Assembly: GCF_001038425.2 (NCBI RefSeq)
Contig: NZ_LDPV02000009.1
Coordinates: forward strand, 62,001-126,000
Direction of reading: 5' to 3'
Length of the DNA stretch: 64,000 nt
DNA from: Ornithinibacillus contaminans
GTDB taxonomy: Bacteria > Bacillota > Bacilli > Bacillales > Amphibacillaceae
The notes beneath the pieces are model-generated. The model was given only the letters and a program-made list of their open reading frames with translations. It was not told the origin of the DNA and searched no databases. This document shows positions 43,810 through 54,154 of this stretch, in pieces; the stretch's first letter is position 1; each line of letters begins with the position of its first letter. A program made the position numbers and the translations under genes.

Positions 43810-44895
43810 TTACGCTAAGAAAATCTCATTAACCGTTTTACGATCAAGCTTCTTAATTACTTCCACAATTAACTTCACCGCATTATCAAAATCATCACGA
43901 TGCAAAATACCTGCATGCGAGTGAATATAACGAGTAGCAATCGTAATCGATAACGACGGAACACCATTAGCCGTTAAATGAATAGAACCTGAATCCGTTC
44001 CTCCTCCAGCGATGGAAGCATATTGGAATGGAATATGATGTTCTTCAGCAGTTTGAACAACTAAATCTCGAACACCTTTATGCGAAATCATAGAAGCATC
44101 ATAAAGGACAAGTTGTGGGCCTTTACCAATCTTGCTGTCTGCCTCATGTTCTTTAATTCCTGGTGTATCCCCCGCGATACCAACGTCTACACCGAAGCCA
44201 ATATCCGGTTGGATCGCATGTGCAGATGTTTTAGCCCCTCTAAGTCCCACTTCTTCTTGAACAGTTCCAACACCATACACAATGTTTGGATGTTTTTCAT
44301 TTTGTAATTGCTTTAATACTTCAATGGCAATCGCACAACCAATTCGGTTATCCCACGCTTTTGCTAATAGCATTTTTTCATTCTTTAATGGCGTAAATTC
44401 AAAATAAGGGACGATTGAATCGCCAGGTCTTACCCCAAACTCCGTTGCCTCTTCCTTGCTAGATGCTCCAATGTCGATGAACATGTCCTTAATTTCAACT
44501 GGTTTTTTACGTTCAGCAGCTGACAAGATATGTGGTGGCTTTGAACCAACGACACCTGTCACATCTCCTTTACTCGTTACAATGGTTACCCGCTGAGAAA
44601 GCATTACTTGACTCCACCAGCCACCAATCGTTTGAAAATAAACAAACCCCTTATCATCAATACGTGTAACCATGAATCCGATTTCGTCCAGATGTCCAGC
44701 AACCATGATTTTTGGACCATTTTCATCCCCAACTTTTTTGGCAATTAAGCTACCAATATTGTCCGTGAAAACTTCATCTGCAACTGGAGTAATATATTTT
44801 TCCATGACATCTCTTGCTTCTTTTTCATTCCCAGATATCCCTTTTGCTTCTGTTAAATCTTTTAGCATCGACAGTGTTTCATCTAATTTGGTCAT
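43810..44895 (-). CDS. ysdC: M42-family glutamyl aminopeptidase YsdC
   Basis: A 361-residue M42 metallopeptidase (often misnamed endoglucanase). Metal ligands: [12 protein letters not shown] (His, Asp), [17 protein letters not shown] (Asp), [15 protein letters not shown] (Glu pair, catalytic and metal), [13 protein letters not shown] (Asp) and [10 protein letters not shown] near the end with His. TET-type dodecamer enzymes of this family trim peptides. GGAGGA before the ATG. Same position as in B. subtilis, upstream of ysdB. Confidence 0.93.
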   Translation of the reverse strand: MTKLDETLSMLKDLTEAKGISGNEKEARDVMEKYITPVADEVFTDNIGSLIAKKVGDENGPKIMVAGHLDEIGFMVTRIDDKGFVYFQTIGGWWSQVMLSQRVTIVTSKGDVTGVVGSKPPHILSAAERKKPVEIKDMFIDIGASSKEEATEFGVRPGDSIVPYFEFTPLKNEKMLLAKAWDNRIGCAIAIEVLKQLQNEKHPNIVYGVGTVQEEVGLRGAKTSAHAIQPDIGFGVDVGIAGDTPGIKEHEADSKIGKGPQLVLYDASMISHKGVRDLVVQTAEEHHIPFQYASIAGGGTDSGSIHLTANGVPSLSITIATRYIHSHAGILHRDDFDNAVKLIVEVIKKLDRKTVNEIFLA

Positions 44896-44956
44896 ATGTA
44901 TTCCTCCAATAGTAAATATTTTCTAATAGTATAACGCTAACTGTGTATAAATGATA

Positions 44957-45442
44957 TTAATAGCCCTGATTTTGTCGTTCATAATTTACTTCATTCTTCT
45001 TCAAGTATGCATCCCTTATATCATTCTCTTCAAACCCAAGTGCTAATCCTAATTCCAAATAACTCGCAAACAATTGATTATAGGTCGTCTGTATTGGGTT
45101 ATTTTTAAACAATACACTGTTCTCAAATACGATAGAAAATAGCTCTGTTTCTGTTTTACTTGTTTTCTGGATAGTAGATGATTCATAACGAAGTCCCTTT
45201 TCAATACCCAATGACAGGATAAAATGAATGCCATCTACATATTCCTCTAAAATGATTTCTTTAGAACTTCTTTCTTTATTACTCCAAAATTTGAAGCAGC
45301 GTGTTTCATTCGCTAATTCGCCTAGTTCCACTAATAATGCTAAATATTTATCATGGAATAGATCTTTATTCGTCAAGTTATGGTTTGTTTCAATATAACT
45401 ATCTAATTGTTTTTGCATCGTAAATAACGATTCCCAGTTCAT
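44957..45442 (-). CDS. Dimeric dUTP diphosphatase (dUTPase_2)
   Basis: A 161-residue all-alpha NTP pyrophosphohydrolase related to MazG. The metal-binding pattern is DKYLALLVELGELANETRCF followed by EEYVDGIHFILSLGIEKGL (ExxE ... ExxD), with KFWSNKERS between. It converts dUTP to dUMP, sparing the genome from uracil. The start at 45442 was taken because AAAGGAG lies seven bases upstream; the frame extends 26 codons further with no ribosome binding site. Confidence 0.88.
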   Translation of the reverse strand: MNWESLFTMQKQLDSYIETNHNLTNKDLFHDKYLALLVELGELANETRCFKFWSNKERSSKEIILEEYVDGIHFILSLGIEKGLRYESSTIQKTSKTETELFSIVFENSVLFKNNPIQTTYNQLFASYLELGLALGFEENDIRDAYLKKNEVNYERQNQGY

Positions 45443-45552
45443 TTGATTACTCCTTTGTATGCTGTCATAAATTTTTAACAAAAATAATGAAACCTTCTCT
45501 ATCGACAGTACGTATTGCATGATAATACTTAAATACCAGGGAGAAGATTAAC

Positions 45553-45933
45553 ATGATAGTAATCCTGTTTCGTATCCTTATCGTAGCTGCGATTATTTTA
45601 CTTGTCTATTCTATTATACAATATTTTAGAAATCCTCAAAGACTTCTGCAGCATGCTAAGGAAACACAAGGTTTTTACTTTACGGATGAACCAGGAAACA
45701 GTAAGAAGAATATTCAATTTGTGTATAAAGGCTGCCAATTTGTAGGCGAAAAATATGTAGGAACGACGGAAAATGCCTTTGAAATAGTGGATATTCATAT
45801 TACAGTAGCAGATTCAATTGAATTACAAGGCATAACAAGAGATGATATTTACTTTTTAGAAAAAGAACTTCTCATTCGCTATCCACATGCAAAAATAACT
45901 TGGAAGCATCCAATTAACACATTATTAACATAA
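45553..45933 (+). CDS. ysdB: YsdB, sigma-W pathway protein
   Basis: A 126-residue protein with an N-terminal transmembrane helix (about 5-24, ILIVAAIILLVYSIIQYF) and a cytoplasmic domain with FYFTDEPGNSKKNIQFVYKG. It matches YsdB, which in B. subtilis is needed for sigma-W activation. Position between ysdC and ysdA supports this. AGGGAGAA before the ATG. Convergent with the VTT gene over a shared terminator. Confidence 0.88.
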   Translation: MIVILFRILIVAAIILLVYSIIQYFRNPQRLLQHAKETQGFYFTDEPGNSKKNIQFVYKGCQFVGEKYVGTTENAFEIVDIHITVADSIELQGITRDDIYFLEKELLIRYPHAKITWKHPINTLLT

Positions 45934-45968
45934 GCTCATCCTGGTTCAACTCAACCAAGATGAGCTCA
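45931..45968. terminator. Shared terminator of ysdB and the VTT gene
   Basis: AGCTCATCCTGGTT (45933-45946), loop, AACCAAGATGAGCT (45953-45966); usable in both directions although T runs are short. Confidence 0.7.
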
Positions 45969-45971
45969 TGT

Positions 45972-46544
45972 TTACGTTGCCCGACTAAAAAAATCTTCCC
46001 ATTTAATGATAATTTCTTTACGCCGCAACCCATAGATTAGGAGTAGTAAAAACGCTAACGATAAGAGGATATGAATTGGGGATAAGCTTGATAACCATCC
46101 ACCTACTGACGTATAGACAATCGCTAGTGGGATGTTTGATATAAAGGAAGATCGCATGTAATCTTTAAAATCAATCGATATTTCAAGTAAACAAATCGAT
46201 AATAAATGAAAATGAATAAACGGTACCAATCTTAGCAAAGAAATCTGTGTTAATGTCAATTCAGTATGCTTACCGATTAATTTATGCTTCATTCGTATGA
46301 AACGATCAAAAAACTTTGGCATCCAACGAATAATAAAATAAAAAACAATACTTGATAATGTAATTCCAATAATCGAATAGACAGTTCCAGCAAATATACC
46401 AAATATTATTCCCCCAGATACACATATAAACACGACTGGGAGAAAAAACAATGGCCTAAGGAGATGAACACTAATAAATAATAATGGTGCAAATAACCCT
46501 CCTGTCTGAATAAACGTCATAATATAATTCCCAAATACCTCCAT
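45972..46544 (-). CDS. TVP38/TMEM64 (VTT domain) membrane protein
   Basis: A 190-residue membrane protein of the VTT/DedA-like family with about five hydrophobic segments (about 14-32, 33-52, 58-78, 130-150 and 160-180). PVVFICVSGGIIFGIFAGTV and LLRLVPFIHFHLLSICL are the conserved re-entrant loop segments; a glycine-proline pattern F[LI]R..P is present as LLRLVPF. These proteins are thought to act in lipid scrambling or transport. GAGGGAGG precedes the ATG. Confidence 0.85.
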   Translation of the reverse strand: MEVFGNYIMTFIQTGGLFAPLLFISVHLLRPLFFLPVVFICVSGGIIFGIFAGTVYSIIGITLSSIVFYFIIRWMPKFFDRFIRMKHKLIGKHTELTLTQISLLRLVPFIHFHLLSICLLEISIDFKDYMRSSFISNIPLAIVYTSVGGWLSSLSPIHILLSLAFLLLLIYGLRRKEIIIKWEDFFSRAT

Positions 46545-46674
46545 AAGCTGCCTCCCTCTCGAGCAAGTAAGAAATACTACTCAATTCTTACCGCATTATT
46601 GCAACGTTCAATTTGCAAGAGCGCATGACTTGGATTTAATACCTCGGAACATGTATATGACAAGAGACGAGCCG

Positions 46675-46947
46675 TTATGACATGAAAAAGTATCCAACTA
46701 ATACAGCATGTACAACAATTAGGCAAGGCATTCCAATTCGAAACGCGTTATGCTTTGTTTTATGTCGAAACGTGCGCATTCCTATGAAAGAACCTAGTGA
46801 TCCACCTAAAATGGCAATTCCCCATAACGTACGCTCTGGTATCCGCCATTGATTCTCTCTTGCTTTCTTTTTATCCACGCCCATCATGATATACCCCATA
46901 AGATTGGCAACTACTATGTAAAGTAAGACCTCTAGTCCTATACCCAT
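46675..46947 (-). CDS. ysdA: YsdA, DUF1294 membrane protein
   Basis: A 90-residue DUF1294 protein with three hydrophobic segments. The family pattern is clear: GVDKKKARENQWRIPERTLW followed by GGSLGSFIGMRTFRHKTKHN. Function unknown. It follows rplT by 60 bp and may be reached by read-through past the terminator at 46972-47004. Confidence 0.9.
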   Translation of the reverse strand: MGIGLEVLLYIVVANLMGYIMMGVDKKKARENQWRIPERTLWGIAILGGSLGSFIGMRTFRHKTKHNAFRIGMPCLIVVHAVLVGYFFMS

Positions 46948-46971
46948 ATCAATACCTCTATTCTATGAAAA

Positions 46972-47004
46972 ATAACCAAACCAGCAATGCTGATTTGGTT
47001 ATTG
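46972..47004 (-). terminator. Terminator of infC-rpmI-rplT
   Basis: Minus strand AACCAAATCAGC, ATT loop, GCTGGTTTGGTT, then ATTTTT. Confidence 0.85.
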
Positions 47005-47007
47005 ACA

Positions 47008-47367
47008 TTAGTTATTTAGTGCAGTTTTAGCTTTTTCAGCTAATTGAGCAAATGCTTGTTCATCATGGATAGCTAGATCAGACAACATTTTACGGTTGAT
47101 CTCAATACCAGCTAATTTTAAACCATGCATTAATTTGTTATAAGAAAGATCGTTCATACGTGCAGCAGCATTAATACGTGCGATCCAAAGCTTACGGAAT
47201 TCACGTTTTTTCTGTTTACGGTCACGGTATGCATATTGACCTGACTTCATTACTTGTTGTTTTGCTGTTTTGAATAATGTTCTCTTTGAACCGTAGTAAC
47301 CTTTTGCTAATTTAAGTACGCGTTTACGACGTGCACGCGTAACTGTTCCACCTTTAACTCGTGGCAT
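47008..47367 (-). CDS. rplT: 50S ribosomal protein L20
   Basis: A 119-residue L20: start [20 protein letters not shown], middle [20 protein letters not shown] and C-terminal FAQLAEKAK, all standard. Besides being a 23S rRNA assembly protein it represses its operon by binding the leader upstream of infC. AGGAGGG before the ATG. Confidence 0.98.
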   Translation of the reverse strand: MPRVKGGTVTRARRKRVLKLAKGYYGSKRTLFKTAKQQVMKSGQYAYRDRKQKKREFRKLWIARINAAARMNDLSYNKLMHGLKLAGIEINRKMLSDLAIHDEQAFAQLAEKAKTALNN

Positions 47368-47443
47368 ATTAATTCCCTCCTAATACAATCCTGTTGTATA
47401 TCCATTTAGTTTTAGTAATAATTTTAATTGTTTCTTACAATAC

Positions 47444-47638
47444 TTATTTAGGTAGCATTGCTTTGATACGCTTGTAATCACCAGAAGATACTAAAGTACC
47501 TTTACGTAGTTTACGTTTTTGTTTCTGTGATTTATTTGCGAACATATGGCTTGTATAAGCATGTGATCTTTTTAATTTTCCAGAACCAGTTCTTTTGAAA
47601 CGTTTTTGAGAACCTTTATGAGTTTTCATTTTTGGCAT
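47444..47638 (-). CDS. rpmI: 50S ribosomal protein L35
   Basis: A 64-residue L35 with [20 protein letters not shown] and the C-terminal IKAMLPK. Second gene of infC-rpmI-rplT; 36 bp after infC and 76 bp before rplT. GAGGAGG ribosome binding site. Confidence 0.98.
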   Translation of the reverse strand: MPKMKTHKGSQKRFKRTGSGKLKRSHAYTSHMFANKSQKQKRKLRKGTLVSSGDYKRIKAMLPK

Positions 47639-47674
47639 GTTGATTTCCTCCTCGAATGCTCTACTTAAAATAAT

Positions 47675-48190
47675 TTATTTTTCATTAATCGGAGCAAGCA
47701 TCATAAACATGTTACGACCTTCCATCTTCGGCTTCGATTCAACTGTTGCAAGATCTTTAACTTCTTCAGCAAAGCGATCTAATACCTCTTGGCCAAGCTC
47801 CTTATGAGTAATCGCGCGTCCACGGAAACGAACAGCAGCTTTTACTTTGTCACCTTTTTCAAGGAACTTACGAGCATTTTTTAATTTTGTATTAAAATCA
47901 TGATCGCCTATTCCAGGAGTAAAGCGCACTTCTTTGACACTAATAATCTTTTGATTTTTACGAGCTTCTTTTTCTTTCTTTTGTTGCTCGTAACGGTATT
48001 TACCGTAATTCATGATTCTAGCTACTGGTGGTTTTGCAGTAGGTGCCACTAAAACTAAATCTAAATTTTGTTTTTGTGCAAGCTCTAATGCATCTTGACG
48101 TGATTTCACACCAAGTTGATCACCGTTAGAATCAATTAATCGTACTTCTTTTGCACGAATTTTTTCATTAACGTTCATATCTTTGCTAAT
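47675..48190 (-). CDS. infC: Translation initiation factor IF-3 (AUU start)
   Basis: A 171-residue IF-3. The start is read as ATT at 48190, giving [20 protein letters not shown], because GGAGGTG lies seven bases upstream of it; the ATG at 48178 has no spacing-correct ribosome binding site. AUU is the known start for infC in Bacillus and E. coli and lets IF-3 limit its own translation. The N domain ([20 protein letters not shown]), linker and C domain ([20 protein letters not shown]) are intact. Confidence 0.95.
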   Translation of the reverse strand: MSKDMNVNEKIRAKEVRLIDSNGDQLGVKSRQDALELAQKQNLDLVLVAPTAKPPVARIMNYGKYRYEQQKKEKEARKNQKIISVKEVRFTPGIGDHDFNTKLKNARKFLEKGDKVKAAVRFRGRAITHKELGQEVLDRFAEEVKDLATVESKPKMEGRNMFMMLAPINEK

Positions 48191-48245
48191 AGCCAGCCAC
48201 CTCCAAATAATGTTAGGGTCTGATCGATCATTGACAAGTTCTACA

Positions 48246-48372
48246 CAATAAAAAATGTGGGCACATCAATGCACCCACATGTCTTTAGTCGTAAAAGTAA
48301 AGGTTTAACCAGTCAACTGCTTCCTAGCGTTGAACAGGTGAGAAGCGGGTGCTTCTACTTGTCTTAAGATCA
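48246..48372 (-). promoter_or_regulatory. L20 leader of infC operon
   Basis: Minus strand: TAGAAGCACCCGCTTCTCACC and a following structured segment, then the terminator ATGTGGGTGC/GTGCCCACAT with a T run (48282-48250). This matches the ribosomal protein L20 leader known in Bacilli: L20 binding favours termination. It lies between the promoter at 48395-48424 and infC. Confidence 0.85.
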
Positions 48373-48394
48373 TTCAATTTTATTCAACTTTTAT

Positions 48395-48424
48395 ACAATA
48401 GCATACGTTTGAATAAAGTGTCAA
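48395..48424 (-). promoter_or_regulatory. Promoter of infC-rpmI-rplT
   Basis: Minus strand TTGACA (48424-48419), 18-base spacer, TATTGT (48400-48395). The leader structure starts about 20 bases further on. Confidence 0.6.
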
Positions 48425-48491
48425 CCCTTGATTCTTTTTCAGTATACTATACTTATCCTATTTTGAAAAGCAAGCACACTTGGCTACTACG

Positions 48492-50441
48492 TTATTTCTT
48501 TTTACGTAATGTCTTGTTATCAATCTCATCCTTTATTAAACTTACAAAGGCTTCAAAAGCAATCGTTTCAGACTTCTGCTCACCATATCTTCTTACATTA
48601 ACCGCATTCTCTTCAATTTCATTATCCCCAACAACAAGGGCAAATGGAATTTTCTCGGTTTGTGCTTCACGAATCTTATAACCAATCTTCTCATCGCGCT
48701 CATCTACTTGAACACGTACACCTTGAAGCTGTAATTTCTCAGCAACTGATTTTGCATAATCCAAGTGTACTTGTGGTGATACAGGTATAACTTTCACTTG
48801 AACTGGTGCTAACCAAGTCGGGAATGCGCCTTTGTATTCTTCAATTAAGAATGCCACAAAGCGTTCCATTGTCGATACAACACCACGGTGAATTACAACT
48901 GGACGATGTTCTTTTCCATCCTCACCAATGTAAGATAGTTCGAAACGTTCCGGTAATAACACATCAAGTTGTACTGTTGATAGTGTCTCATCCTTACCCA
49001 AGGCTGTTTTAACCTGTACGTCTAGCTTCGGACCATAGAATGCAGCTTCTCCTTCTGCTTCGAAGTATTCTACGTTCATTTCTTCCATTGTTTCTTTTAG
49101 TGTACTTTGTGTTCTTTCCCACATTTCGTCGTCATCAATGTATTTTTCTTTATCCTCTGGATCACGGTATGAAAGACGGAAGTAATAATCCTCGATACCG
49201 AAATCTTTATACACATGCTGGATTAATTCCACCACGCGGATAAATTCTTCCTTCAATTGATCTGGACGAACAAAGATATGGGCGTCATTTAATGTCATCG
49301 CACGTACACGCTGTAATCCAGCTAGAGCACCAGACATTTCATAACGATGCATTGTTCCAAGCTCAGCAATACGTACCGGCAAATTACGATAGCTCCAACG
49401 TTGATTCTTAAATACCATCATATGGTGTGGACAGTTCATTGGGCGTAAAACTAATTCTTCGTTATCCATTTCCATGACAGGGAACATATCCTCATGATAA
49501 TGATCCCAATGTCCACTTGTTTTATATAAATCAACATTTGCTAAAACTGGCGTATAAACATGGTCATAGCCTAAACGTTCTTCAAGATCTACAATGTAAC
49601 GCTCGATTTGACGGCGAATAGTAGCACCCTTTGGTAACCAAAGTGGTAATCCTTGACCAACCTTTTGATTAACGGTAAAGAGATCTAGTTCTTTCCCTAA
49701 CTTACGATGGTCACGCTCTTTGCGCTCTTCAAGGATTTGTAAATATTCATCCACCTGTGCCGGCTTCTCAAATGCAGTCCCATAAATACGTTGTAGCTGC
49801 TGATTATTACTATCACCACGCCAGTATGCGCCAGAAATACTTAATAGTTTAAATGCTTTTAATTTACTTGTGGAAGGAACATGAATCCCGCGGCATAAAT
49901 CGAAAAATTCACCTTGTTTATAGATAGTTACTTGTTCATCCTCCGGGATAGCATCGATTAGCTCAAGTTTTAAGTTATCGCCAATTTCCTCGAACATTTT
50001 CTTCGCTTCCTCACGAGATACTTCTACCCGTTCAATTAGAAGGTTTTCATCGACAATTCGTTTCATTTCCTTTTCAATTTTCGGAAGATCCTCCGGGGTA
50101 ATTTTTTCTTCCATATCAAAATCATAATAGAAGCCCTCTTCGATAACTGGACCAACACCAAATTTCACGTCTTTATACAGACGTTTAATTGCCTGTGCCA
50201 TTAGGTGCGCTGTTGAGTGCCTTGCTATCTCTACACCCTCTTGGTTTTTATACGTAATGATTTCAATAGCGCCACCATTGTCTAAGCTACGCTTTAGATC
50301 ATACTGCTTACCATCTAATTTAATTGCTAGAGCTTGTTTTTTCAGACCTGGAGAAATTGAAGCTGCAATATCTTCCCCAGTAGTCCCTTGTGGAAATTGT
50401 TTACTTGCCCCATCCGGGAATACAATTGTGATTTCTGCCAT
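48492..50441 (-). CDS. thrS: Threonyl-tRNA synthetase
   Basis: A 649-residue class II synthetase. It has an N-terminal TGS domain (1-62), the editing domain with [17 protein letters not shown] (HxxxH) and the SAD cysteine pattern [10 protein letters not shown], the catalytic core with [20 protein letters not shown] (zinc Cys-His), motif 2 RMHRYEMSG-like [13 protein letters not shown], and the C-terminal anticodon domain ([17 protein letters not shown]). It charges tRNA(Thr) under T-box control. Confidence 0.97.
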   Translation of the reverse strand: MAEITIVFPDGASKQFPQGTTGEDIAASISPGLKKQALAIKLDGKQYDLKRSLDNGGAIEIITYKNQEGVEIARHSTAHLMAQAIKRLYKDVKFGVGPVIEEGFYYDFDMEEKITPEDLPKIEKEMKRIVDENLLIERVEVSREEAKKMFEEIGDNLKLELIDAIPEDEQVTIYKQGEFFDLCRGIHVPSTSKLKAFKLLSISGAYWRGDSNNQQLQRIYGTAFEKPAQVDEYLQILEERKERDHRKLGKELDLFTVNQKVGQGLPLWLPKGATIRRQIERYIVDLEERLGYDHVYTPVLANVDLYKTSGHWDHYHEDMFPVMEMDNEELVLRPMNCPHHMMVFKNQRWSYRNLPVRIAELGTMHRYEMSGALAGLQRVRAMTLNDAHIFVRPDQLKEEFIRVVELIQHVYKDFGIEDYYFRLSYRDPEDKEKYIDDDEMWERTQSTLKETMEEMNVEYFEAEGEAAFYGPKLDVQVKTALGKDETLSTVQLDVLLPERFELSYIGEDGKEHRPVVIHRGVVSTMERFVAFLIEEYKGAFPTWLAPVQVKVIPVSPQVHLDYAKSVAEKLQLQGVRVQVDERDEKIGYKIREAQTEKIPFALVVGDNEIEENAVNVRRYGEQKSETIAFEAFVSLIKDEIDNKTLRKKK

Positions 50442-50474
50442 GTTTTACACTCCTTATCCTATTTTTTTGAAATT

Positions 50475-50712
50475 AAAAAACGCCCACCCCTCTGCACATA
50501 TGCAAAGGGACGAGCGTTGGTCACGTGGTTCCACCCTAATTCCCGCAAGAATTCTTACGGCTTTAGATCTTTAACGCAGATTTACGCTACTATCTACTTG
50601 AGGTTCGACAGCAGAGTTCAAAGGTGGTAATCAATTGGCTGCATGAGGAAGCTTTCAGCTCGGTGGCTCCCCTCTCTTTCCATACAGATAACAAGTGATC
50701 ATGTCCTTATCG
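50475..50712 (-). promoter_or_regulatory. T-box leader of thrS (tRNA-Thr responsive)
   Basis: Minus strand: T-box AGGGTGGAACCACG (50537-50524), terminator AACGCTCGTCCCTTTGC/GCAGAGGGGTGGGCGTT with T6 (50518-50475), and a specifier ACC (50628-50626), a threonine codon, placed before ACCTTTGAACTC. Confidence 0.95.
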
Positions 50713-50780
50713 TTACTTATAACACTATAAAATAATATAGAACAAATTATAACGCTTGTCATACTAATAATCAAGTCCTA

Positions 50781-51635
50781 TTAATTGTTTTTTAAATAAT
50801 AAGGGAAAGGAAATTTACTATATGGCTCAAAATCCACGCGCTCTTGAAATACATTAATAACCGTTAATGTTTTCGGCTCGGATGGATAATCCCCATAAAT
50901 CTTTATTTTTTTCGGAGCCATCGCCACTAATGGCGCTAAATTAAGTTCATCATCATCTAATCCGACAATGTACAATGGTTCCTTCTGCATCTGCATTCGT
51001 AATTCCATTCTTGTGAATCGTTTTCCATTTGCTTTAAAGAAGGAAAAAGGATTGCCTTGTAGTATATGAATAATATTATAACTTGGTTCCTTCTTCGCGA
51101 TATATTCCCGTAACGTATTCACAAATTCCTGGTGGTCTTCTTCCCGTTTAAATTCATCAATGGCTAATCCAACGAGATGGACCAAATGATCCTTAAACAC
51201 CTTCAAGCGGAAATTAACAATCGAATCGAAATGAACGGTTGTCGTATTTTTAACATTAGATACAAACAAGGAATACAATAGCTGCATTGGATCATCCTGT
51301 TGATCCCTTACTTGTACACTTTCCGCGTCATCGCCTGCAATTATCCAATTCGTAATTTCAATAATTTTTTCGATTTCATCTAGGTCCGAATAATAATAAA
51401 ATTCCTCAACAATTCCTTGGATCATGGTAGACAGACGATGCTGCACAAACACATCTACCATTGATTTTACAATCGAATGCACTAAATCATTATCTGCTTG
51501 GTTAAAGTCAATTTGTAAATGATTCCCCCATTCTTCACTTGTTTTCCAATGTAATTCAATCTTTTTGTTATAATGAAATAATTGCTCACAAAAACTGATA
51601 ACTTCCTTATTCGAAGAAAAATAAACATCCAGCAA
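50781..51635 (-). CDS. ytxC: YtxC, sporulation-associated protein
   Basis: A 284-residue protein of the YtxC family starting at TTG with GAGGGTGATG upstream. It shows the recurring features of that family: an N-terminal F-CEQLF-type region, VHSIVKSMVDVFVQHRLSTM, a central IVNFRLKVFKDHLVHLVGLA and a C-terminal domain with YIVGLDDDELNLAPLVAMAP. No signal or membrane segment. Function unknown; it is next to thrS and dnaI in B. subtilis as here. Confidence 0.85.
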   Translation of the reverse strand: MLDVYFSSNKEVISFCEQLFHYNKKIELHWKTSEEWGNHLQIDFNQADNDLVHSIVKSMVDVFVQHRLSTMIQGIVEEFYYYSDLDEIEKIIEITNWIIAGDDAESVQVRDQQDDPMQLLYSLFVSNVKNTTTVHFDSIVNFRLKVFKDHLVHLVGLAIDEFKREEDHQEFVNTLREYIAKKEPSYNIIHILQGNPFSFFKANGKRFTRMELRMQMQKEPLYIVGLDDDELNLAPLVAMAPKKIKIYGDYPSEPKTLTVINVFQERVDFEPYSKFPFPYYLKNN

Positions 51636-51757
51636 CTAACATCACCCTCATCCAAAACCAAACTGTTACATTATATGGACATAACTTTTAAAAAATGTAT
51701 AATCCATTAAAACTAGTAATGTTAGTAATTAGAAAAGTGAAGATTTAGCCACTTCCA

Positions 51758-51800
51758 TACAAAGGAGCTAATAAAAGATAGACTTTTATTAGCTCCTAGT
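51758..51800 (-). terminator. Terminator of dnaB-dnaI
   Basis: Minus strand AGGAGCTAATAAAAG, short loop, TTTTATTAGCTCCT then T3. Strong 14-bp stem. Confidence 0.85.
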
Positions 51801-52732
51801 TACAAATCTCTTCTATTGTCAGCGAAAATGGAAACCTCTGTACTGACTTGTCTAATTCGTTCTAGTATTCGGCCAGCTTTTACTGTTTCAACGTCACCAC
51901 GACTTGATCGTGCAAGTTGTCCTTCTAACTGTTCCATACTATAGTTGGAGGTAAAGAATACTGGTAGTCGCTCCATCATGCGATATTGTAAAATTGTCCC
52001 AAGTACTTCATCGCGGAACCATGCCGATTGTGTTTCAGCCCCAATGTCATCCAGCATTAGTACATCAGCTTTTTTAAAGTAGTCTATTTTTTCATTAATA
52101 GAATCATCTTTTATTGATGCTTTTATTTCACGAACAAATTCAGGCATGTAGATTAGCATAGATGAAATGTTATATTTCTTTAGTTCATTGGCAACCGCAC
52201 CAAGGAAATACGTTTTTCCGACTCCAAATGGGCCATAAAAATAAAGCCCCTTTTGCGGCAAACCAGTTTTAGCTTCTTCTAAGAATTGAACAATTTCTCG
52301 GATTGCTGTACTCCGCTTCGGATCATGGTCTATGCCGTCAATCGTCGCTTCTAAAATTTCCTTTGGCATATAAACACTCTGAATAAGCTTTTGCTGCATT
52401 TGTTCCTTTTCATACAGTAAACGACTATGGCATTTTTCATATGACAAGTGGATCTCATTATTTTCAACCCGCAGTATTGGTGAATAACCAGCAATCATAT
52501 TTTGACAGCTTCCAATAGAGGTACAATGCTCACATTGCTTGGATTGTGACTTATACTCATAAAATTTAATTAAATTCTTTTCGATTTCCTGTTGCGGTAA
52601 ATCCGGATGCAACGATAAGAATTCCTGAATTTCGGGATCAGATAACACTTCATTCTTTATCTTCATGTAATTCTCTTTGAAATTACCATTTTTTTGCATC
52701 CAATTTTTTAATGTTGATTGTACTGGTTTCAT
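51800..52732 (-). CDS. dnaI: Primosomal protein DnaI (helicase loader)
   Basis: A 310-residue helicase loader. The N-terminal domain contains the zinc-binding set in KQCEHCTSIGSCQNMIAGYS and the later CHSR; the AAA+ domain has Walker A GPFGVGKTYFLGAVA (about 166-180), Walker B VLMLDDIGAET, sensor 1 FFTSNYS and an arginine finger in RGDVETVKAGRILERIR. It loads the DnaC helicase with DnaB and DnaD. It follows dnaB by 24 bp. Confidence 0.95.
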   Translation of the reverse strand: MKPVQSTLKNWMQKNGNFKENYMKIKNEVLSDPEIQEFLSLHPDLPQQEIEKNLIKFYEYKSQSKQCEHCTSIGSCQNMIAGYSPILRVENNEIHLSYEKCHSRLLYEKEQMQQKLIQSVYMPKEILEATIDGIDHDPKRSTAIREIVQFLEEAKTGLPQKGLYFYGPFGVGKTYFLGAVANELKKYNISSMLIYMPEFVREIKASIKDDSINEKIDYFKKADVLMLDDIGAETQSAWFRDEVLGTILQYRMMERLPVFFTSNYSMEQLEGQLARSSRGDVETVKAGRILERIRQVSTEVSIFADNRRDL

Positions 52733-52755
52733 TTCTCAATCATCCTTGCAAATGA

Positions 52756-54114
52756 CTATTTTTTAACGCTATTCGAGTATTGCTGTAATAGTGTGGCAAT
52801 CTCTTCTTTTTCTCGGTCCAAATCAACCGATGATGCCGTTTGATTACTGCTTGATTTCTTTTGTTTCCGGTCTTTAAACCAATCTGGAACCACTTCTTGG
52901 GACCCTTGCTTGCGATAATTGCGATACGTTGATTGCTTTTTCTCACTATCCTGACGATACCGCTCTATTTCTTTTTTGGCAAACATCATGGCTTCCTTTG
53001 CTGTTTTTAAATTCGCTCTCGACCAGTGACTAGCAATTTTCTCTAAATATGCCTTCGATAGCTTCATATTCGTCTGTAATAATACATAGTGGATTAATAC
53101 ATTCATAACTGGAGTAGGTAAGCCTTGTGTTGTCATGATTTCACGAATAACCTTTAAATCCTGTTCAGAAGCATAATTACCACTAGACAAGTCCTCTAAT
53201 AATTCTTTAGGTGAAATGGTTTCTAATTTTTGGACTAGCTGTTCTTCTTTTGTCCTTGGTTGTTCTAGTTCTGGTTGCTGCTTCGGATCTTCACTCAACT
53301 TAGCTACTAATTGAACAGTTGCTTGCTTCCTTGCTGTTTTAAACACATCATGACAAGCGTCTTTAAACTCATCAATGTCAAGTGTATTCTCATCTGTCAG
53401 TGCCCATAATACACATTTTTCTACTTCGTATTCCGCTAATCCATATAGCTGCATCATTTGAGTAATAAGACGTTTATTATCCTTCGAAAGTACTCGTTTG
53501 TACGGAATCATTCGAGATTTCAACGCTTGCTCCATCCAAGAAAAATCGATTGAATCGAGTTGGGGGCCAGCGTTCTCTGTTACACGTTGAATCGATCTAT
53601 CTTGCTGTAGATCTGGTTGTACCGTATGAAACACATCACCAAACGTTGCTGTAATATTTTGACCTAGTGGTTGTGTATTTGCTTTTGAATTAACATAGTG
53701 CGCTTTAATCTGCTTATACTTTTCATTACCAATATGATGGTAAAGTAGCTGTGATAGCATAGCATCTTGGAAAAAGTTACGAGGTGAAAACGGACATTGA
53801 AGTACATAATGATATAAAGTTTGTTCTGCTGTTTTATGCTCATAGGTTTTTAAAAGACCTATTGCTTCTAGCTTTAAGCGTGCTTCATAGATTTCATCTA
53901 ATGGTATATTTAAATAGTTCATTAAGGTATGATGCGTTTGAATATCAGAATCCATATCCATTTCATGTAACAATGTTTGATAAAGCATAACAGCCTTCAT
54001 ACCTAGCAATGGTTGATACAGATGGGTTAACGATTTTGGATAATCAACAGGTAGATTACCATATAATATAACTGTATAACCATCAACGGGCAATATTTTC
54101 CCAATGTAATTCAT
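52756..54114 (-). CDS. dnaB: Replication initiation/membrane attachment protein DnaB
   Basis: A 452-residue Gram-positive DnaB (not the E. coli helicase). The N-terminal DDBH1 region, the central DDBH2 domain (LEDLSSGNYASEQDLKVIRE, NVLIHYVLLQTNMKLSKAYL, about 310-370) and a charged C-terminal tail are seen; SRANLKTAKEAMMFAKKE is the family segment that binds ssDNA. With DnaD it recruits DnaI and DnaC helicase to the origin. GGAAGGG before the ATG. Between nrdR and dnaI as in B. subtilis. Confidence 0.93.
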   Translation of the reverse strand: MNYIGKILPVDGYTVILYGNLPVDYPKSLTHLYQPLLGMKAVMLYQTLLHEMDMDSDIQTHHTLMNYLNIPLDEIYEARLKLEAIGLLKTYEHKTAEQTLYHYVLQCPFSPRNFFQDAMLSQLLYHHIGNEKYKQIKAHYVNSKANTQPLGQNITATFGDVFHTVQPDLQQDRSIQRVTENAGPQLDSIDFSWMEQALKSRMIPYKRVLSKDNKRLITQMMQLYGLAEYEVEKCVLWALTDENTLDIDEFKDACHDVFKTARKQATVQLVAKLSEDPKQQPELEQPRTKEEQLVQKLETISPKELLEDLSSGNYASEQDLKVIREIMTTQGLPTPVMNVLIHYVLLQTNMKLSKAYLEKIASHWSRANLKTAKEAMMFAKKEIERYRQDSEKKQSTYRNYRKQGSQEVVPDWFKDRKQKKSSSNQTASSVDLDREKEEIATLLQQYSNSVKK

Positions 54115-54154
54115 CGTAACCCTTCCTTCTTAAATTACCTTCCACGAGAACTTG

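Noticed and set aside
44080-44307. Frames on the plus strand within ysdC, thrS, polA and other genes
   Set aside because: Shadows of well-supported genes on the opposite strand.
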